Shown piece after piece: positions 51,596 through 60,375 of a DNA stretch of 64,000 nt. Every line of letters begins with the position of its first letter. The first letter of the stretch is position 1. The stretch is from Spiro-02 sp034114085 (GTDB lineage: Bacteria; Spirochaetota; Spirochaetia; Sphaerochaetales; Sphaerochaetaceae), in the NCBI GenBank assembly GCA_034114085.1, contig JAXEWB010000081.1:1-64000 (forward strand), read 5' to 3'. The notes under the pieces were generated by a model. That model made no database searches and was not told the DNA's origin. It saw only the letters and a list, made by a program, of their open reading frames with translations. Both the position numbers and the translations under genes were made by a program.

Positions 51596-52594
51596 ATGAG
51601 AGTACAATACGATGACATGGTGGCGCAGTTCGTCCGCGTCCTGGAAAAATACGGCATTACCGGCGACGACGCCCGTCTGAGCGCCAGAATGTTCGCGGAT
51701 GCATCGCGCGACGGAGTCCATACCCATGGGCTCAACCGGTTCCCGAAGTTCATCGCCTCGATCAAAAACGGTTCTGTCAACGTTACCAAGCGGGCCGTCA
51801 GGGTGGGGGAGTTCGGCTCCCTTGAGCGTTGGGATGGCCAGCGCGGGCCGGGCAACCTGAATGCCTGGCTGTGCATGAACCGGGCGATAGAACTGGCAAA
51901 GTCCAATACCGTGGGTGTCGTGGCGTTACGGAATACCAACCATTGGATGCGTCCGGGCAACTACGGCATGCTGGCGGTGGAACATGACTGCGTCGGTATC
52001 CTGTGGACGAACACTGTACCGAATATGCCTGCGTGGGGAGGAAAGGATGCGAAGCTCGGCAACAACCCCATGGTCGTGGCGGTTCCATATCAGGACGCCC
52101 CGGTGGTGCTGGATGTCGCGATGTCGATGTTCAGCTACGGGAAATTGGAAAAATATAAGCGGGAAGGCGTTTTATGTCCCGTTGACGGTGGATTCAATAC
52201 ATCGGGGGATATCACGCGGGATCCTGCGGAAATCCTTGAGACCCATCAGGTTCTGCCTATCGGATACTGGAAAGGTTCGGGGTTGTCATTGGTCCTTGAC
52301 CTCGTCGCCGCCACGCTTGCGGGCGGAACGACGACCAGGGGGGTGGGAGAGTTGCCTACCGAAACGTCGATTTCCCAATTTTTCATGGCGGTTGCCCTTT
52401 CCCAGTTCCCCGACAGGATGGAGCTGGAACGTCAGATTGGATTGTCGTTGCAGGACTTGCGGACTTCGGTCCCGATGCATGAGGGGCGTCCGGTCCATTA
52501 TCCAGGACAGGGAATGAAGCAGGTTCGCGAAGAGAGCCTGGAGAAAGGCGTGTTCGTGGACGAGAGCGTATGGCAGGGAGTTCTGGAGCTGTAG
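51596..52594 (+). CDS. dlgD: 2,3-diketo-L-gulonate reductase-like (LDH2/MDH2 family)
   Basis: This is a 332-residue enzyme of the LDH2/MDH2 fold, very similar over its length to E. coli YiaK/DlgD: DGVHTHGLNRFPKFIASIKN, ERWDGQRGPGNLNAWLCMNR, ALRNTNHWMRPGNYG, GNNPMVVAVPY, MSMFSYGKLEKYKREG, LPIGYWKGSGLSLVLD. The active-site His of SHG/HHG is in THGLNRFP and the second in NTNHWMR. DlgD reduces 2,3-diketo-L-gulonate to 3-keto-L-gulonate with NADH. Here it may act on a related uronate-derived diketo or hydroxy acid. The start is 4 nt after the permease stop. Confidence 0.88.
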   Translation: MRVQYDDMVAQFVRVLEKYGITGDDARLSARMFADASRDGVHTHGLNRFPKFIASIKNGSVNVTKRAVRVGEFGSLERWDGQRGPGNLNAWLCMNRAIELAKSNTVGVVALRNTNHWMRPGNYGMLAVEHDCVGILWTNTVPNMPAWGGKDAKLGNNPMVVAVPYQDAPVVLDVAMSMFSYGKLEKYKREGVLCPVDGGFNTSGDITRDPAEILETHQVLPIGYWKGSGLSLVLDLVAATLAGGTTTRGVGELPTETSISQFFMAVALSQFPDRMELERQIGLSLQDLRTSVPMHEGRPVHYPGQGMKQVREESLEKGVFVDESVWQGVLEL

Positions 52595-52595
52595 C

Positions 52596-53363
52596 ATGTT
52601 GATACCAGGTCTTGTATCCGCGACCTTCAAGGGGAGGCCGGTGGAAGAAGTCATAGAGCTTGCCGCGTCGCATGGCCTTCAGGCTATCGAATGGAGTGAA
52701 GACTGGCATGTTCCGGAAGGTAATGCGGAAGAGGCCGTCCGTATCGCGGCCTTGACCAAACGTGCTGGGCTTCGGATCGCCGGGTTCGGTTCCTATTACC
52801 GTCTTGGAAAAGGCATGGATATCACCTCCGGAATCGAAGCGGCGAGGGCGCTGGGTTCTTCCGTGATACGTATCTGGGGAGGCGATCGGCCGTCTTCAGA
52901 ATTGGATGAAAATGCCTTCGGCCTTTTGGTCGATGAGGCGCGGAAGGTTTCCCTGCGATGCGCACGGCAGGGGCTGACGGTTGCGTTGGAATGGCACAAG
53001 AATACGATTACCGACACGAACGAGTCGGGAATCAGATTCTTGGATGGTGTTGGAAACGCCAGTTGCCGCACTCTCTGGCAACCGACGATGGCTCTGACTG
53101 TCGCGCAAAGGGTGGCCGGGCTTCGTGCGATCGGCTCTCGCCTGGTGAACCTGCATGTCTACCATTGGGATGAAACAGGTCGGAGACCGCTTGCCGAAGG
53201 AGCCGATGTCTGGCGTGACTATTTTGCGGCGGTCGATAGGTCAGAAGACCATTATGCATTGCTGGAGTTCGTAAAGGACGATTCTGTACGACAGTTCGCC
53301 AATGATGCGGCGACCCTGCTCCAATGGCTTGAGCGGGAGAACCGGATTGAAATGGATATATGA
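52596..53363 (+). CDS. TIM-barrel sugar isomerase/epimerase
   Basis: This is a 255-residue protein of the xylose isomerase-like TIM-barrel family. Strand ends carry the putative metal ligands: LQAIEWSEDWH, VALEWHKNTITD and a final ALLEFVKDD; the Asp expected after strand 5 is replaced by a CRTLWQPTMAL segment with Gln. VNLHVYHWDE supplies His residues. The LWQPT substitution occurs in one known subgroup. It probably isomerises or epimerises a keto-sugar intermediate, but the exact reaction cannot be read. It starts 1 nt after dlgD. Confidence 0.82.
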   Translation: MLIPGLVSATFKGRPVEEVIELAASHGLQAIEWSEDWHVPEGNAEEAVRIAALTKRAGLRIAGFGSYYRLGKGMDITSGIEAARALGSSVIRIWGGDRPSSELDENAFGLLVDEARKVSLRCARQGLTVALEWHKNTITDTNESGIRFLDGVGNASCRTLWQPTMALTVAQRVAGLRAIGSRLVNLHVYHWDETGRRPLAEGADVWRDYFAAVDRSEDHYALLEFVKDDSVRQFANDAATLLQWLERENRIEMDI

Positions 53364-53379
53364 GGAGTGAGGTATAAGT

Positions 53380-54615
53380 ATGGCAGATATGCATGTCGCT
53401 GCGTTTGATATGATCAATCCGTTCGTCATTGCGTCAAGTCCCGCTACGCAAGGGGCGCGCAATGTACTCAAGAGCGCGAAATGCCGTCCTGGCGCTATCG
53501 TGCTGAGAAATTTCGGACATGGTACGGGTGGAGGGAGCTTCATCTATCCCGATGCCGCCGCGATGTACAAGGGCGCGCCGACGTTCCACAGTCATGCGGT
53601 GGGAACCCAGCTGCCTGATCCCGTCGATAGTCTCGACAAGTATTGCGATGAGGTTCGTGAAATCAAACGGAATCTCGATTCGGATATCAAGCTCTGGGTC
53701 TCGATCGGACATTACAGCGATATTGTCAAGGGCGGTGACTGGGAGTCCAGTTGGAAGAATCAAGCCCGCGAACTGGCGAACGCCGGAGCCGATGCGTTTG
53801 AACTCCATTTCAATACTCCCGGAGTCGCGGTGGCGAAGGACAGGCAGTTCAACTACTATCAACTGGTTTATTCCTGTACCAAGATGATCCGGCAGACCGT
53901 GCCGGGCATTCCCGTCATGGTCAAGTTGGCTGTCGAGGCCTGCGATCCATTGACTTCAATCCGTCAGGCGGTGGCCGCGGGAGCGTCGGCGGTCGGCCCT
54001 ACGGCTCGCTGGAAAGGCTTTTACTTTGACTTGGACTGGAAGCGGACGGAGGCCCGTCCCGGCGCTGGCTATGGCGGCACGCAGGCGAACCCGATTGTCT
54101 GTTACGCCGTGGCGGAGGCCCGGAACAAAGGAATCGATATCCCGATGTTCGCAGGTGGCGGTGTGTTCAGCTATGACCAGGCGTTGCGTCTGGTCATGTC
54201 AGGGAGCGACATGGTCCAAATCGGGGCGTTGGCTTGTTCTGGTGGGACGATGGCGTGTTCGTCTCTGATCCGGCAGTTTGAATCTTGGATGGACAAGAAC
54301 GGATATCCCGACATGGCAGCCCTGAAGGGCGATGCGCTGAAACTGTTCTCCATGCCTGACGCATTCGCGAAGAAACGGCAGAAGCTGCTTGGCGAGTCGT
54401 ACCGTACGGCCCAGGTCAATCAGGACAAGTGCATCGGTTGCGGCCGGTGTCAGGATGTCTGCTGGCATGAGGGAATTGTCGTGGAGGATCGCAAGGCGCA
54501 CAAACTCGACGGTTGCATCGGGTGCGGCTATTGCTTCCAGGTCTGTCCCGCCCAGGCCCTCACTGTTGACAGGGGGGGGATCCTAGCCGCCCCGTTCAAC
54601 GGAGTCGATGCATGA
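53380..54615 (+). CDS. Dihydroorotate/dihydropyrimidine dehydrogenase-like flavoprotein with dicluster ferredoxin
   Basis: This 411-residue protein is built like PreA. An FMN-binding TIM barrel (about residues 1-320: NPFVIASSPATQG, VMVKLAVEAC, GASAVGPTARWKG, VFSYDQALRLVMSGSDMVQI GALACS) is followed by a ferredoxin tail with CIGCGRCQDVCWHEGI and CIGCGYCFQVCPAQAL. The catalytic loop that carries Cys in PreA (and Cys or Ser in dihydroorotate dehydrogenases) reads FELHFNTPGVAVAKDR, with no cysteine or serine. No pyrimidine gene or PreT partner is present. The setting is a uronate catabolic operon, so I infer an unfamiliar substrate. GAGG precedes the ATG. Confidence 0.8.
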   Translation: MADMHVAAFDMINPFVIASSPATQGARNVLKSAKCRPGAIVLRNFGHGTGGGSFIYPDAAAMYKGAPTFHSHAVGTQLPDPVDSLDKYCDEVREIKRNLDSDIKLWVSIGHYSDIVKGGDWESSWKNQARELANAGADAFELHFNTPGVAVAKDRQFNYYQLVYSCTKMIRQTVPGIPVMVKLAVEACDPLTSIRQAVAAGASAVGPTARWKGFYFDLDWKRTEARPGAGYGGTQANPIVCYAVAEARNKGIDIPMFAGGGVFSYDQALRLVMSGSDMVQIGALACSGGTMACSSLIRQFESWMDKNGYPDMAALKGDALKLFSMPDAFAKKRQKLLGESYRTAQVNQDKCIGCGRCQDVCWHEGIVVEDRKAHKLDGCIGCGYCFQVCPAQALTVDRGGILAAPFNGVDA

Positions 54616-55739
54616 ACGATGTCTCATTGCTCCTCGTCGGTATCGGCGGCTATGGGGAGAACTATATCAAGGAACTGATGATGCGCGACATCCCCGGAGT
54701 CGAGTTGACGGGGGTGGCCGATCCTTTCCTTGACAAGAGCCCTTGGAAAGGACCGATCATGGAGCGGGGGATTCCCGTGTTCCGTACTCCCGGCGAGTTC
54801 TATTCCGCCGGAGGAAAGGCTGATCTCGTGGTGATTTCTTCGCCGATCCATACGCATTACGACTATATTGTCGCGGCGCTGGATCATGGGAGCGACGTGT
54901 TGTGTGAAAAGCCCGTCGCTATCAGCCTTGACTTGATGGACGATTTGATTGCGCGGGAACGAAAAAGCGGACTGTTTGTAGCCGTAGGATATCAATTGTG
55001 TTTTTCCCGGGATGTGCTGGCGATAAAGGCCGATGTGCTTTCCGGTCTCTATGGGAAGCCTGTCAGGATGAAGTCCCTGCGGTTGATGCGGCGCGGAGAC
55101 CTGTATTATGCCCGTAACGGCTGGGCGGGCAAGTTGAATTGCCATGGTGAACATGTGTTTGACAGCCCCGTCTCCAACGCCTGCGCCCATCAGATCCAGA
55201 ATATGCTCTATCTGCTGGGACCATCCACGGAGACGACTGCGGATGTTCTGGATGTGGACGGGGAACTCTGGAAGGGAAGACCGTCGATTGAGAATTATGA
55301 CGCGGCAGCATTGCGGATTCATACGGACAAGGGTGTGAGTTTGCTATACTATACCGCTCATTGCCTTGATGAAAGGAAAGTAGGGCCGATGGGGGTGTAT
55401 GAATTCGAGAAAGGCGTCATCGTCAATCAGGAAGATTCCTTCGTAGGGACTTTGGCCGACGGTACCGTCAGGGATTACTCCGTATGTGAAAAAGGTGAAC
55501 GGATGCAGAAGCTGTACGACGCCATCGCGTGCGTACGTACCGGCTCTCGTCCCGCCTGTACTTTGGAAACGTCCCGAGCCCATGTGAAATGCGTGATCCT
55601 TGCGCAGCGGTTGCCCGTCCTGCCTCGGCTTGACGCTGAAAGGAAGTCCGCCGATGACGATGGATACTTCGCGATTCCTGATCTGGCGCATACGTACTTG
55701 AGAAGCTATGAGAACTGGTGCCTGCCGCGGGAACTCTGA
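54612..55739 (+). CDS. Gfo/Idh/MocA family oxidoreductase
   Basis: This is a 375-residue NAD(P) oxidoreductase. The Rossmann motif is LLLVGIGGYGENYIKELMMR at residues 5-24, and the EKP motif is VLCEKPVAISLDLMDDLIAR. The substrate domain includes HVFDSPVSNACAHQIQNMLY with conserved Asp/His positions typical of sugar-acting members. The ATG overlaps the PreA-like stop by 4 nt, hinting at linked functions, perhaps successive redox steps on the same sugar. The substrate is not determined. Confidence 0.88.
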   Translation: MNDVSLLLVGIGGYGENYIKELMMRDIPGVELTGVADPFLDKSPWKGPIMERGIPVFRTPGEFYSAGGKADLVVISSPIHTHYDYIVAALDHGSDVLCEKPVAISLDLMDDLIARERKSGLFVAVGYQLCFSRDVLAIKADVLSGLYGKPVRMKSLRLMRRGDLYYARNGWAGKLNCHGEHVFDSPVSNACAHQIQNMLYLLGPSTETTADVLDVDGELWKGRPSIENYDAAALRIHTDKGVSLLYYTAHCLDERKVGPMGVYEFEKGVIVNQEDSFVGTLADGTVRDYSVCEKGERMQKLYDAIACVRTGSRPACTLETSRAHVKCVILAQRLPVLPRLDAERKSADDDGYFAIPDLAHTYLRSYENWCLPREL

Positions 55740-55815
55740 TTTTGGCATGTCCCCGGGCATCGCCCGAGGTCGGATATATTGGTTTTCAGTTTTTGCATTA
55801 CATGAGGAGGTAATG

Positions 55816-57393
55816 ATGAAAAAAACACTTTTGATCGTATTGGCTCTGCTGCTGGTAGTCGGGCCCCTGTTCGCCGCCGGTTCTTCGGAAAAGAGTTCCG
55901 TAACCGCCACGGGAAAGACCAAGCTGACGTATTGGGCGCCTCTGAACCCCAACATTTCGAGCGTGGTGCAGGATTTTAGCCAGACGATCTATTTCCAGAC
56001 ACTGATGGAACGGACGAATACTGATATTTCGTTCCAGCATGTACCCGCCAGCAATGATTCCGTAATGTCTGAAGGATTCAACATCCTGATTGCTTCTGGC
56101 AATTATCCTGACATCATTGAATACAAGTGGATTGACTATCCCGGCGGACCGCAGGCTGCGATTGACGATGGAGTCATCATCTCGCTGAACGATGTATTCG
56201 AGAAATATTGCCCGAACATCACTAAGTTCCTTGCGGGGCATCCCGATATCGCGAAGATGATTAGCACCGACGATGGTACCTACTACGTATTCCCGTTCCT
56301 GAGAGGGGAGAGCTACGAGAACAACAACCTGATCTTCACCGAAGGCTGGGTATGGCGTCTGGACCTCTTGCAGAAAGTAGGCATCTCGAAAGTACCATCC
56401 ACTCCCGATGAGCTGTATACCGCCCTCAAGGCCTTGCAGGGTATCGGGGTACAGCTTCCCTTGACGTTGAGGAAGGACCATGTGAGCCGTGTTTTGTCTC
56501 CTGGATTCGATAGCTGGGACGACTTCTATGTCGTCGACGGCGTAGTCCATAACGGCTTGATTGAATCGACCCGCAAGGGGTATCTCGAATTCACCCACAA
56601 GCTGTACGCCGAAGGGTTGCTGGACAACGACTACCTCTCCGTGGACAAGAAAAGCCAGGCTGTGAAGGTCCTGAACAACCTCTGCGCCGCGACCTACGCT
56701 CCCGGCGGTTCCGGTATCGGTACTTGGTTGCCCGCGATGCAGCAGAGCGATCCGAGCGTCGAGCTCGTTTCTGCACGGCCGATTTCTCCTGATTCCAGCC
56801 GGTATTCCAGGTTCGCCAAGATGTCCACGATCTATTCCAATTCCGGCCCTTCCGCGGCGATCTCCACTTCCTGCAAGAATGTCGAGGCCGCGGCGAAGCT
56901 GCTTGACTACAACTTCTCGGAGGAGGGGCATCTGCTGGTCAACTTCGGTATCGAAGGCGTTTCCTACACGATGGTCGACGGCTATCCCAAGTATACCGAC
57001 ATGATCTTGAACAACCCTGATGGACTGACGATCAGCCAGGCGATGGCGCAGTATATGCGTTCCGCCGTCAACGGGCCGTTCATCCAGGATCCCCGGTATC
57101 TTGAGCAGTACTACAGCATCCCTGAACTTCAGGAGGCGATCAACCTGTGGGCGCAGACCGACTATGGCAAATATGTCCTGCCTCCTGTGTCCGCGACATC
57201 CGAAGAGGCTTCCGAGCTTGCCAAGATCATGAACAACGTCAAGACGTATTCCGATGAAATGGAGTCGAAGTTCATTACCGGCGCTCTGCCGATCAGCGAA
57301 TTCGACACCTATGTCAATCAGTTGAAGAAGTTTGGCCTTGAACGGGCTGTCGAAATCAAGCAGGCCTGCTACGACCGCTACATGGAAAAATAA
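55816..57393 (+). CDS. Carbohydrate ABC transporter substrate-binding protein, LplA/YtcQ type
   Basis: This is a 525-residue extracytoplasmic binding protein of the large family 1 type used by LplB/YtcP permeases. The signal peptide is IVLALLLVVGPLFAAGSSEK, without a lipobox cysteine. SNDSVMSEGFNILIASGNYPDIIEYKW fits the family as FNILIASGNYPDIIEYKW. YYVFPFLRGESYENN and WVWRLDLLQKVGI are further conserved blocks. It lies some 4 kb downstream of its permease genes, separated by enzymes. GAGGAGG is upstream of the double ATG; 55816 is preferred for spacing. Confidence 0.9.
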   Translation: MKKTLLIVLALLLVVGPLFAAGSSEKSSVTATGKTKLTYWAPLNPNISSVVQDFSQTIYFQTLMERTNTDISFQHVPASNDSVMSEGFNILIASGNYPDIIEYKWIDYPGGPQAAIDDGVIISLNDVFEKYCPNITKFLAGHPDIAKMISTDDGTYYVFPFLRGESYENNNLIFTEGWVWRLDLLQKVGISKVPSTPDELYTALKALQGIGVQLPLTLRKDHVSRVLSPGFDSWDDFYVVDGVVHNGLIESTRKGYLEFTHKLYAEGLLDNDYLSVDKKSQAVKVLNNLCAATYAPGGSGIGTWLPAMQQSDPSVELVSARPISPDSSRYSRFAKMSTIYSNSGPSAAISTSCKNVEAAAKLLDYNFSEEGHLLVNFGIEGVSYTMVDGYPKYTDMILNNPDGLTISQAMAQYMRSAVNGPFIQDPRYLEQYYSIPELQEAINLWAQTDYGKYVLPPVSATSEEASELAKIMNNVKTYSDEMESKFITGALPISEFDTYVNQLKKFGLERAVEIKQACYDRYMEK

Positions 57394-57416
57394 TTTTTCC
57401 ACGATGATGTAATTTC

Positions 57417-57446
57417 TGCGGGTGGAGAATATCCACCCGCATTTCT
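57417..57446 (+). terminator. Intra-operon stem-loop after the binding protein gene
   Basis: TGCGGGTGG (57417-57425) and CCACCCGCA (57433-57441) form a perfect 9-bp stem with a 7-nt loop, followed by TTTCT. It is a likely partial terminator or mRNA stabiliser that raises binding protein output over the lyase gene. Confidence 0.65.
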
Positions 57447-57466
57447 GAAAATAGGAAAGTACGACG

Positions 57467-59557
57467 ATGAATTGTAAGGAAAAACTACTCACCCTGCTGG
57501 ATTTCTCCGCGCCGGGAATGGAAGAAGCCGGGCGGATGTCCCTTGCCGGCGATATCGATGGCGCCGTGGCTCAGGTGGTCCGTCATTTTCGTGGACGCAG
57601 GTCCCCCCGGTATCTGTTTGAAGCCTCTGAAGCCGGGCGACTTGTTGACGGGAACATCCTGGATGAAGCCGAAGCCGTGATGCGCCATGAGATTTTCGGC
57701 CATGCGTTCAACGGTCCGATAGACTGGCATTTTAATCCTACGGCGGATACCTCTCGCGACAATGAGTGGAGTTGGTCGCTTTTCCGTACAATCTATTGGC
57801 AGCCGCTTGCCCGCGCCTATGCGTTGACGAAGGACGACAGGTACGTGCGTGAGATCGCGGATGAACTGAAAAGCTTCTACGAGGCTTGGCCGGCACAGCC
57901 CTTCATCGACAGCGATGATGAAAAACCCCAGAAGACCCCGTTTCCGGGACACGCCTGGCGTACCATCGAAACCGGTATCCGTATTTATACGACTTGGCTG
58001 CCGTGTATGGAGATCGTCCGCACCAGCCCTGCGTTCGATGACGAGACCTGGGCTATATTCCTTTGCTCCATCCATGACCACGGGACGTTCTTGGAACGGC
58101 ATTACAGCAACCACAGCCATTCGAGCAACTGGCTTTCCATGGAGGCGAGTTCATTGCTTCAACTGGGAATCATGTTCCCTGAAATGACCGATTCCCAGAA
58201 ATGGGCCCATGCCGGATACCAGCGGATCATGCATGAACTTGCCTATTGCTTCGACAATGACGGAGTTCATATGGAACACACGCCGATCTATCATCTCGTT
58301 GCCTCGATAGCGTTTCTTCAGGCTGTTCGTCTGTGTACGCTCAACGACATTCCCGTGGCGCCCTATGCCATGACATTGCTGGAACGAAGCGCTGAATATC
58401 TTCTACGTATCGTCAAACCCGACTTCTCTACTCCTATGATCGGGGACGCCGACCGTAACAGCCTGCTGGACCGAAGAAGCGATACTTCCGTCTATGAGGG
58501 GATGAACCTTTCATTCTTTCCCGATGATCTGAACGAACTACGGGCATATTTCAAGCTGATGAGCCGGTTGACCGGACGGGGCGATTTCCTGTATGCAGCG
58601 ACTGGAGGCGCGGAGGGCGAAGCCCCCGCAAGGCGCGAGTATGCGATGCGGGAGACTGGCCTGTACGTTTCAAGGACCGGCTGGACGCGGACGGACAGCT
58701 ACATGCACATACATGGCGTCCAGCTGGAACGTGGAGAAAAAAGCACCCACTCCCACAACGACAACGGACATGTGGAGCTGACGCTCCATGGCGAGGATGT
58801 ATTGATTGACTGCGGTCGGTATATCTACAACAGTTCATGCTGGAAGGATTGGCGCCACTATTTCACCTATGCGTTGGCGCACAACACATTGTACGTGGAC
58901 GATCATCTGATGGGAGCCGTTCCTGGTGTGGATCGTGTTCGCGGAGTACGTACCGTGCTGCATGCGTTCAGGAGGACGGACGACTATCAGTTGATCGATG
59001 TCTCCCACAATGGCTATGCGTTCATGGACGACTCTGTGTTCCATCGCAGAAAGCTGGTATTTCTCCCCGCCGTCGAGTCCGCCGTAGTTCTGGACTATGT
59101 GACTGGTCTGGGCGAAGCGGACCATGATTTTCGGCTTATCTGGAATTTCGCGGGACGGGATGTGGTTTTGCGGAACGACGAGGTCGCCGATTTCACCACT
59201 CCCCGCGGGACGGCGTTCCGCATGACCTCTGTCGCCACGTCGGCGGATATTGATTCCGTACGGTATGAGGTGGACGGTTCCAAGGTGGGGCCTGATGGGT
59301 CCGATAGTCCTTGGACATCGAGGCTGTACTGCGGTAGCGAAGATCCCATCGCCGGATGGGTTTCCTACGGATATCCTGTGCGGAAGCCGGTGGGTCAGGT
59401 ACAGCGTTGCCTCTTGGGGCGGGTTCCGGCGCTGTCTGTCACGGTTGTTGGAAAGCGAGAACTCCCCGTCCGCATCACCATTGAGGGGGGCCGGGCTGAT
59501 GTGGAAATCGGTGGAAGGCGTTTGTTGGTCGGAAACGAGGAGGTCGAGGTCGTATGA
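57467..59557 (+). CDS. Heparinase II/III-family polysaccharide lyase
   Basis: This is a 696-residue protein with an N-terminal alpha/alpha toroid (about residues 45-370) and a C-terminal beta-sandwich. The toroid has WHFNPTADTSRDNEWSWSLF and YSNHSHSSNWLSMEASSLLQ, the N/H-containing active-site stretch. The sandwich begins near YVSRTGWTRTDSYMHIHG and contains THSHNDNGHVELTLHGEDVL, typical of PL12/15/17/21. No signal peptide is seen, so it acts in the cytoplasm on imported oligomers, as oligo-alginate or oligo-heparin lyases can. The substrate class (glycosaminoglycan, alginate or other uronate) is not decidable by eye. AGGAAAG precedes the ATG. Confidence 0.88.
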   Translation: MNCKEKLLTLLDFSAPGMEEAGRMSLAGDIDGAVAQVVRHFRGRRSPRYLFEASEAGRLVDGNILDEAEAVMRHEIFGHAFNGPIDWHFNPTADTSRDNEWSWSLFRTIYWQPLARAYALTKDDRYVREIADELKSFYEAWPAQPFIDSDDEKPQKTPFPGHAWRTIETGIRIYTTWLPCMEIVRTSPAFDDETWAIFLCSIHDHGTFLERHYSNHSHSSNWLSMEASSLLQLGIMFPEMTDSQKWAHAGYQRIMHELAYCFDNDGVHMEHTPIYHLVASIAFLQAVRLCTLNDIPVAPYAMTLLERSAEYLLRIVKPDFSTPMIGDADRNSLLDRRSDTSVYEGMNLSFFPDDLNELRAYFKLMSRLTGRGDFLYAATGGAEGEAPARREYAMRETGLYVSRTGWTRTDSYMHIHGVQLERGEKSTHSHNDNGHVELTLHGEDVLIDCGRYIYNSSCWKDWRHYFTYALAHNTLYVDDHLMGAVPGVDRVRGVRTVLHAFRRTDDYQLIDVSHNGYAFMDDSVFHRRKLVFLPAVESAVVLDYVTGLGEADHDFRLIWNFAGRDVVLRNDEVADFTTPRGTAFRMTSVATSADIDSVRYEVDGSKVGPDGSDSPWTSRLYCGSEDPIAGWVSYGYPVRKPVGQVQRCLLGRVPALSVTVVGKRELPVRITIEGGRADVEIGGRRLLVGNEEVEVV

Positions 59558-60315
59558 TCAGATTGGGATTGTGTACTGACATCGCGAACATTCGCGAGGC
59601 TGAAGCCGCGGGGTTTGACTATGTAGAGGGAAAGCTCAACGCGATAGCCGCATTGGACGCGGAGGCGTACTCCGATGTCCTTGCCCTGGTGAAGGGTTCG
59701 GAAATCAAGGTTGAACGCTGTTGCCTGTTGCTGCCGAAGTCGATGTCCGTCATCGGCGGAGCCTATGATGAGCGGGCGATGGTTGAATATCTTCACGGTG
59801 CTTTCTCCCGCATGAGGGAGCTGGGAGCGGATATTGTCGTATTCGGTAGCGGCAAGTCGCGGAACATCCCCCAAGGCGTTCGTTGGCAGGATGCGTTCCT
59901 TCAGCTTGTCGCTGTGACAAAGACAATCGGCGGGGTGGCTGCTGGCTACGGGATTCGTATCGCCATCGAACCGTTGAACCGGACGGAAACGAATCTCATC
60001 AATACTTTGGCCGAAGGGGCTGCGTTGCAGGCCGAGGTGGATATGGTGAACGTGGGGCTGCTCGCCGACGCGTTTCACATGCGCCGGGAGGGAGAACCCC
60101 TTGAAAGGATATCACTCGTATCTCCGTTGATGCACGCCCATATGGCCATGCGTGAGGGACGTGCGTATCCCGTTGAGGCTGATGCCGAGGTGACTGAGTT
60201 CTTTTCTGCGCTGAAGGCGTCCGGTTATGACGGTTCGGTGAGCATCGAGGGCAAGAGCGATGACTGGCGGAGGGATTCCGTCGCCGCGATCACCGCAATG
60301 CGTCCGCTTTGCTGA
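59554..60315 (+). CDS. TIM-barrel sugar isomerase/epimerase
   Basis: This is a 253-residue xylose isomerase-like TIM-barrel protein. The metal ligand set E-D-H-E can be followed: IAIEPLNRTETNLI, VGLLADAFHMRREG, LMHAHMAMREGRAY and SVSIEGKS. This is the arrangement of tagatose/psicose 3-epimerases and hydroxypyruvate isomerases. It starts inside the heparinase stop codon (4-nt overlap), so it probably acts on the lyase product. It is quite different from the isomerase at 52596, so the two are not duplicates. Confidence 0.85.
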   Translation: MIRLGLCTDIANIREAEAAGFDYVEGKLNAIAALDAEAYSDVLALVKGSEIKVERCCLLLPKSMSVIGGAYDERAMVEYLHGAFSRMRELGADIVVFGSGKSRNIPQGVRWQDAFLQLVAVTKTIGGVAAGYGIRIAIEPLNRTETNLINTLAEGAALQAEVDMVNVGLLADAFHMRREGEPLERISLVSPLMHAHMAMREGRAYPVEADAEVTEFFSALKASGYDGSVSIEGKSDDWRRDSVAAITAMRPLC

Positions 60316-60375
60316 AATACGGAAATGAAACATACGAAACCTATCGTTTTATCTGAGTGGAAGGAGTATACTGAC

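Noticed and set aside
57394..57466. Operon boundary with a new promoter before the heparinase gene
   Set aside because: No -35/-10 pair could be found; the hairpin fits partial attenuation better.
55798..57492. 564-codon minus-strand frame opposite the sugar-binding protein
   Set aside because: The plus strand has a signal peptide, ribosome-binding site and conserved family blocks; the minus frame has none.
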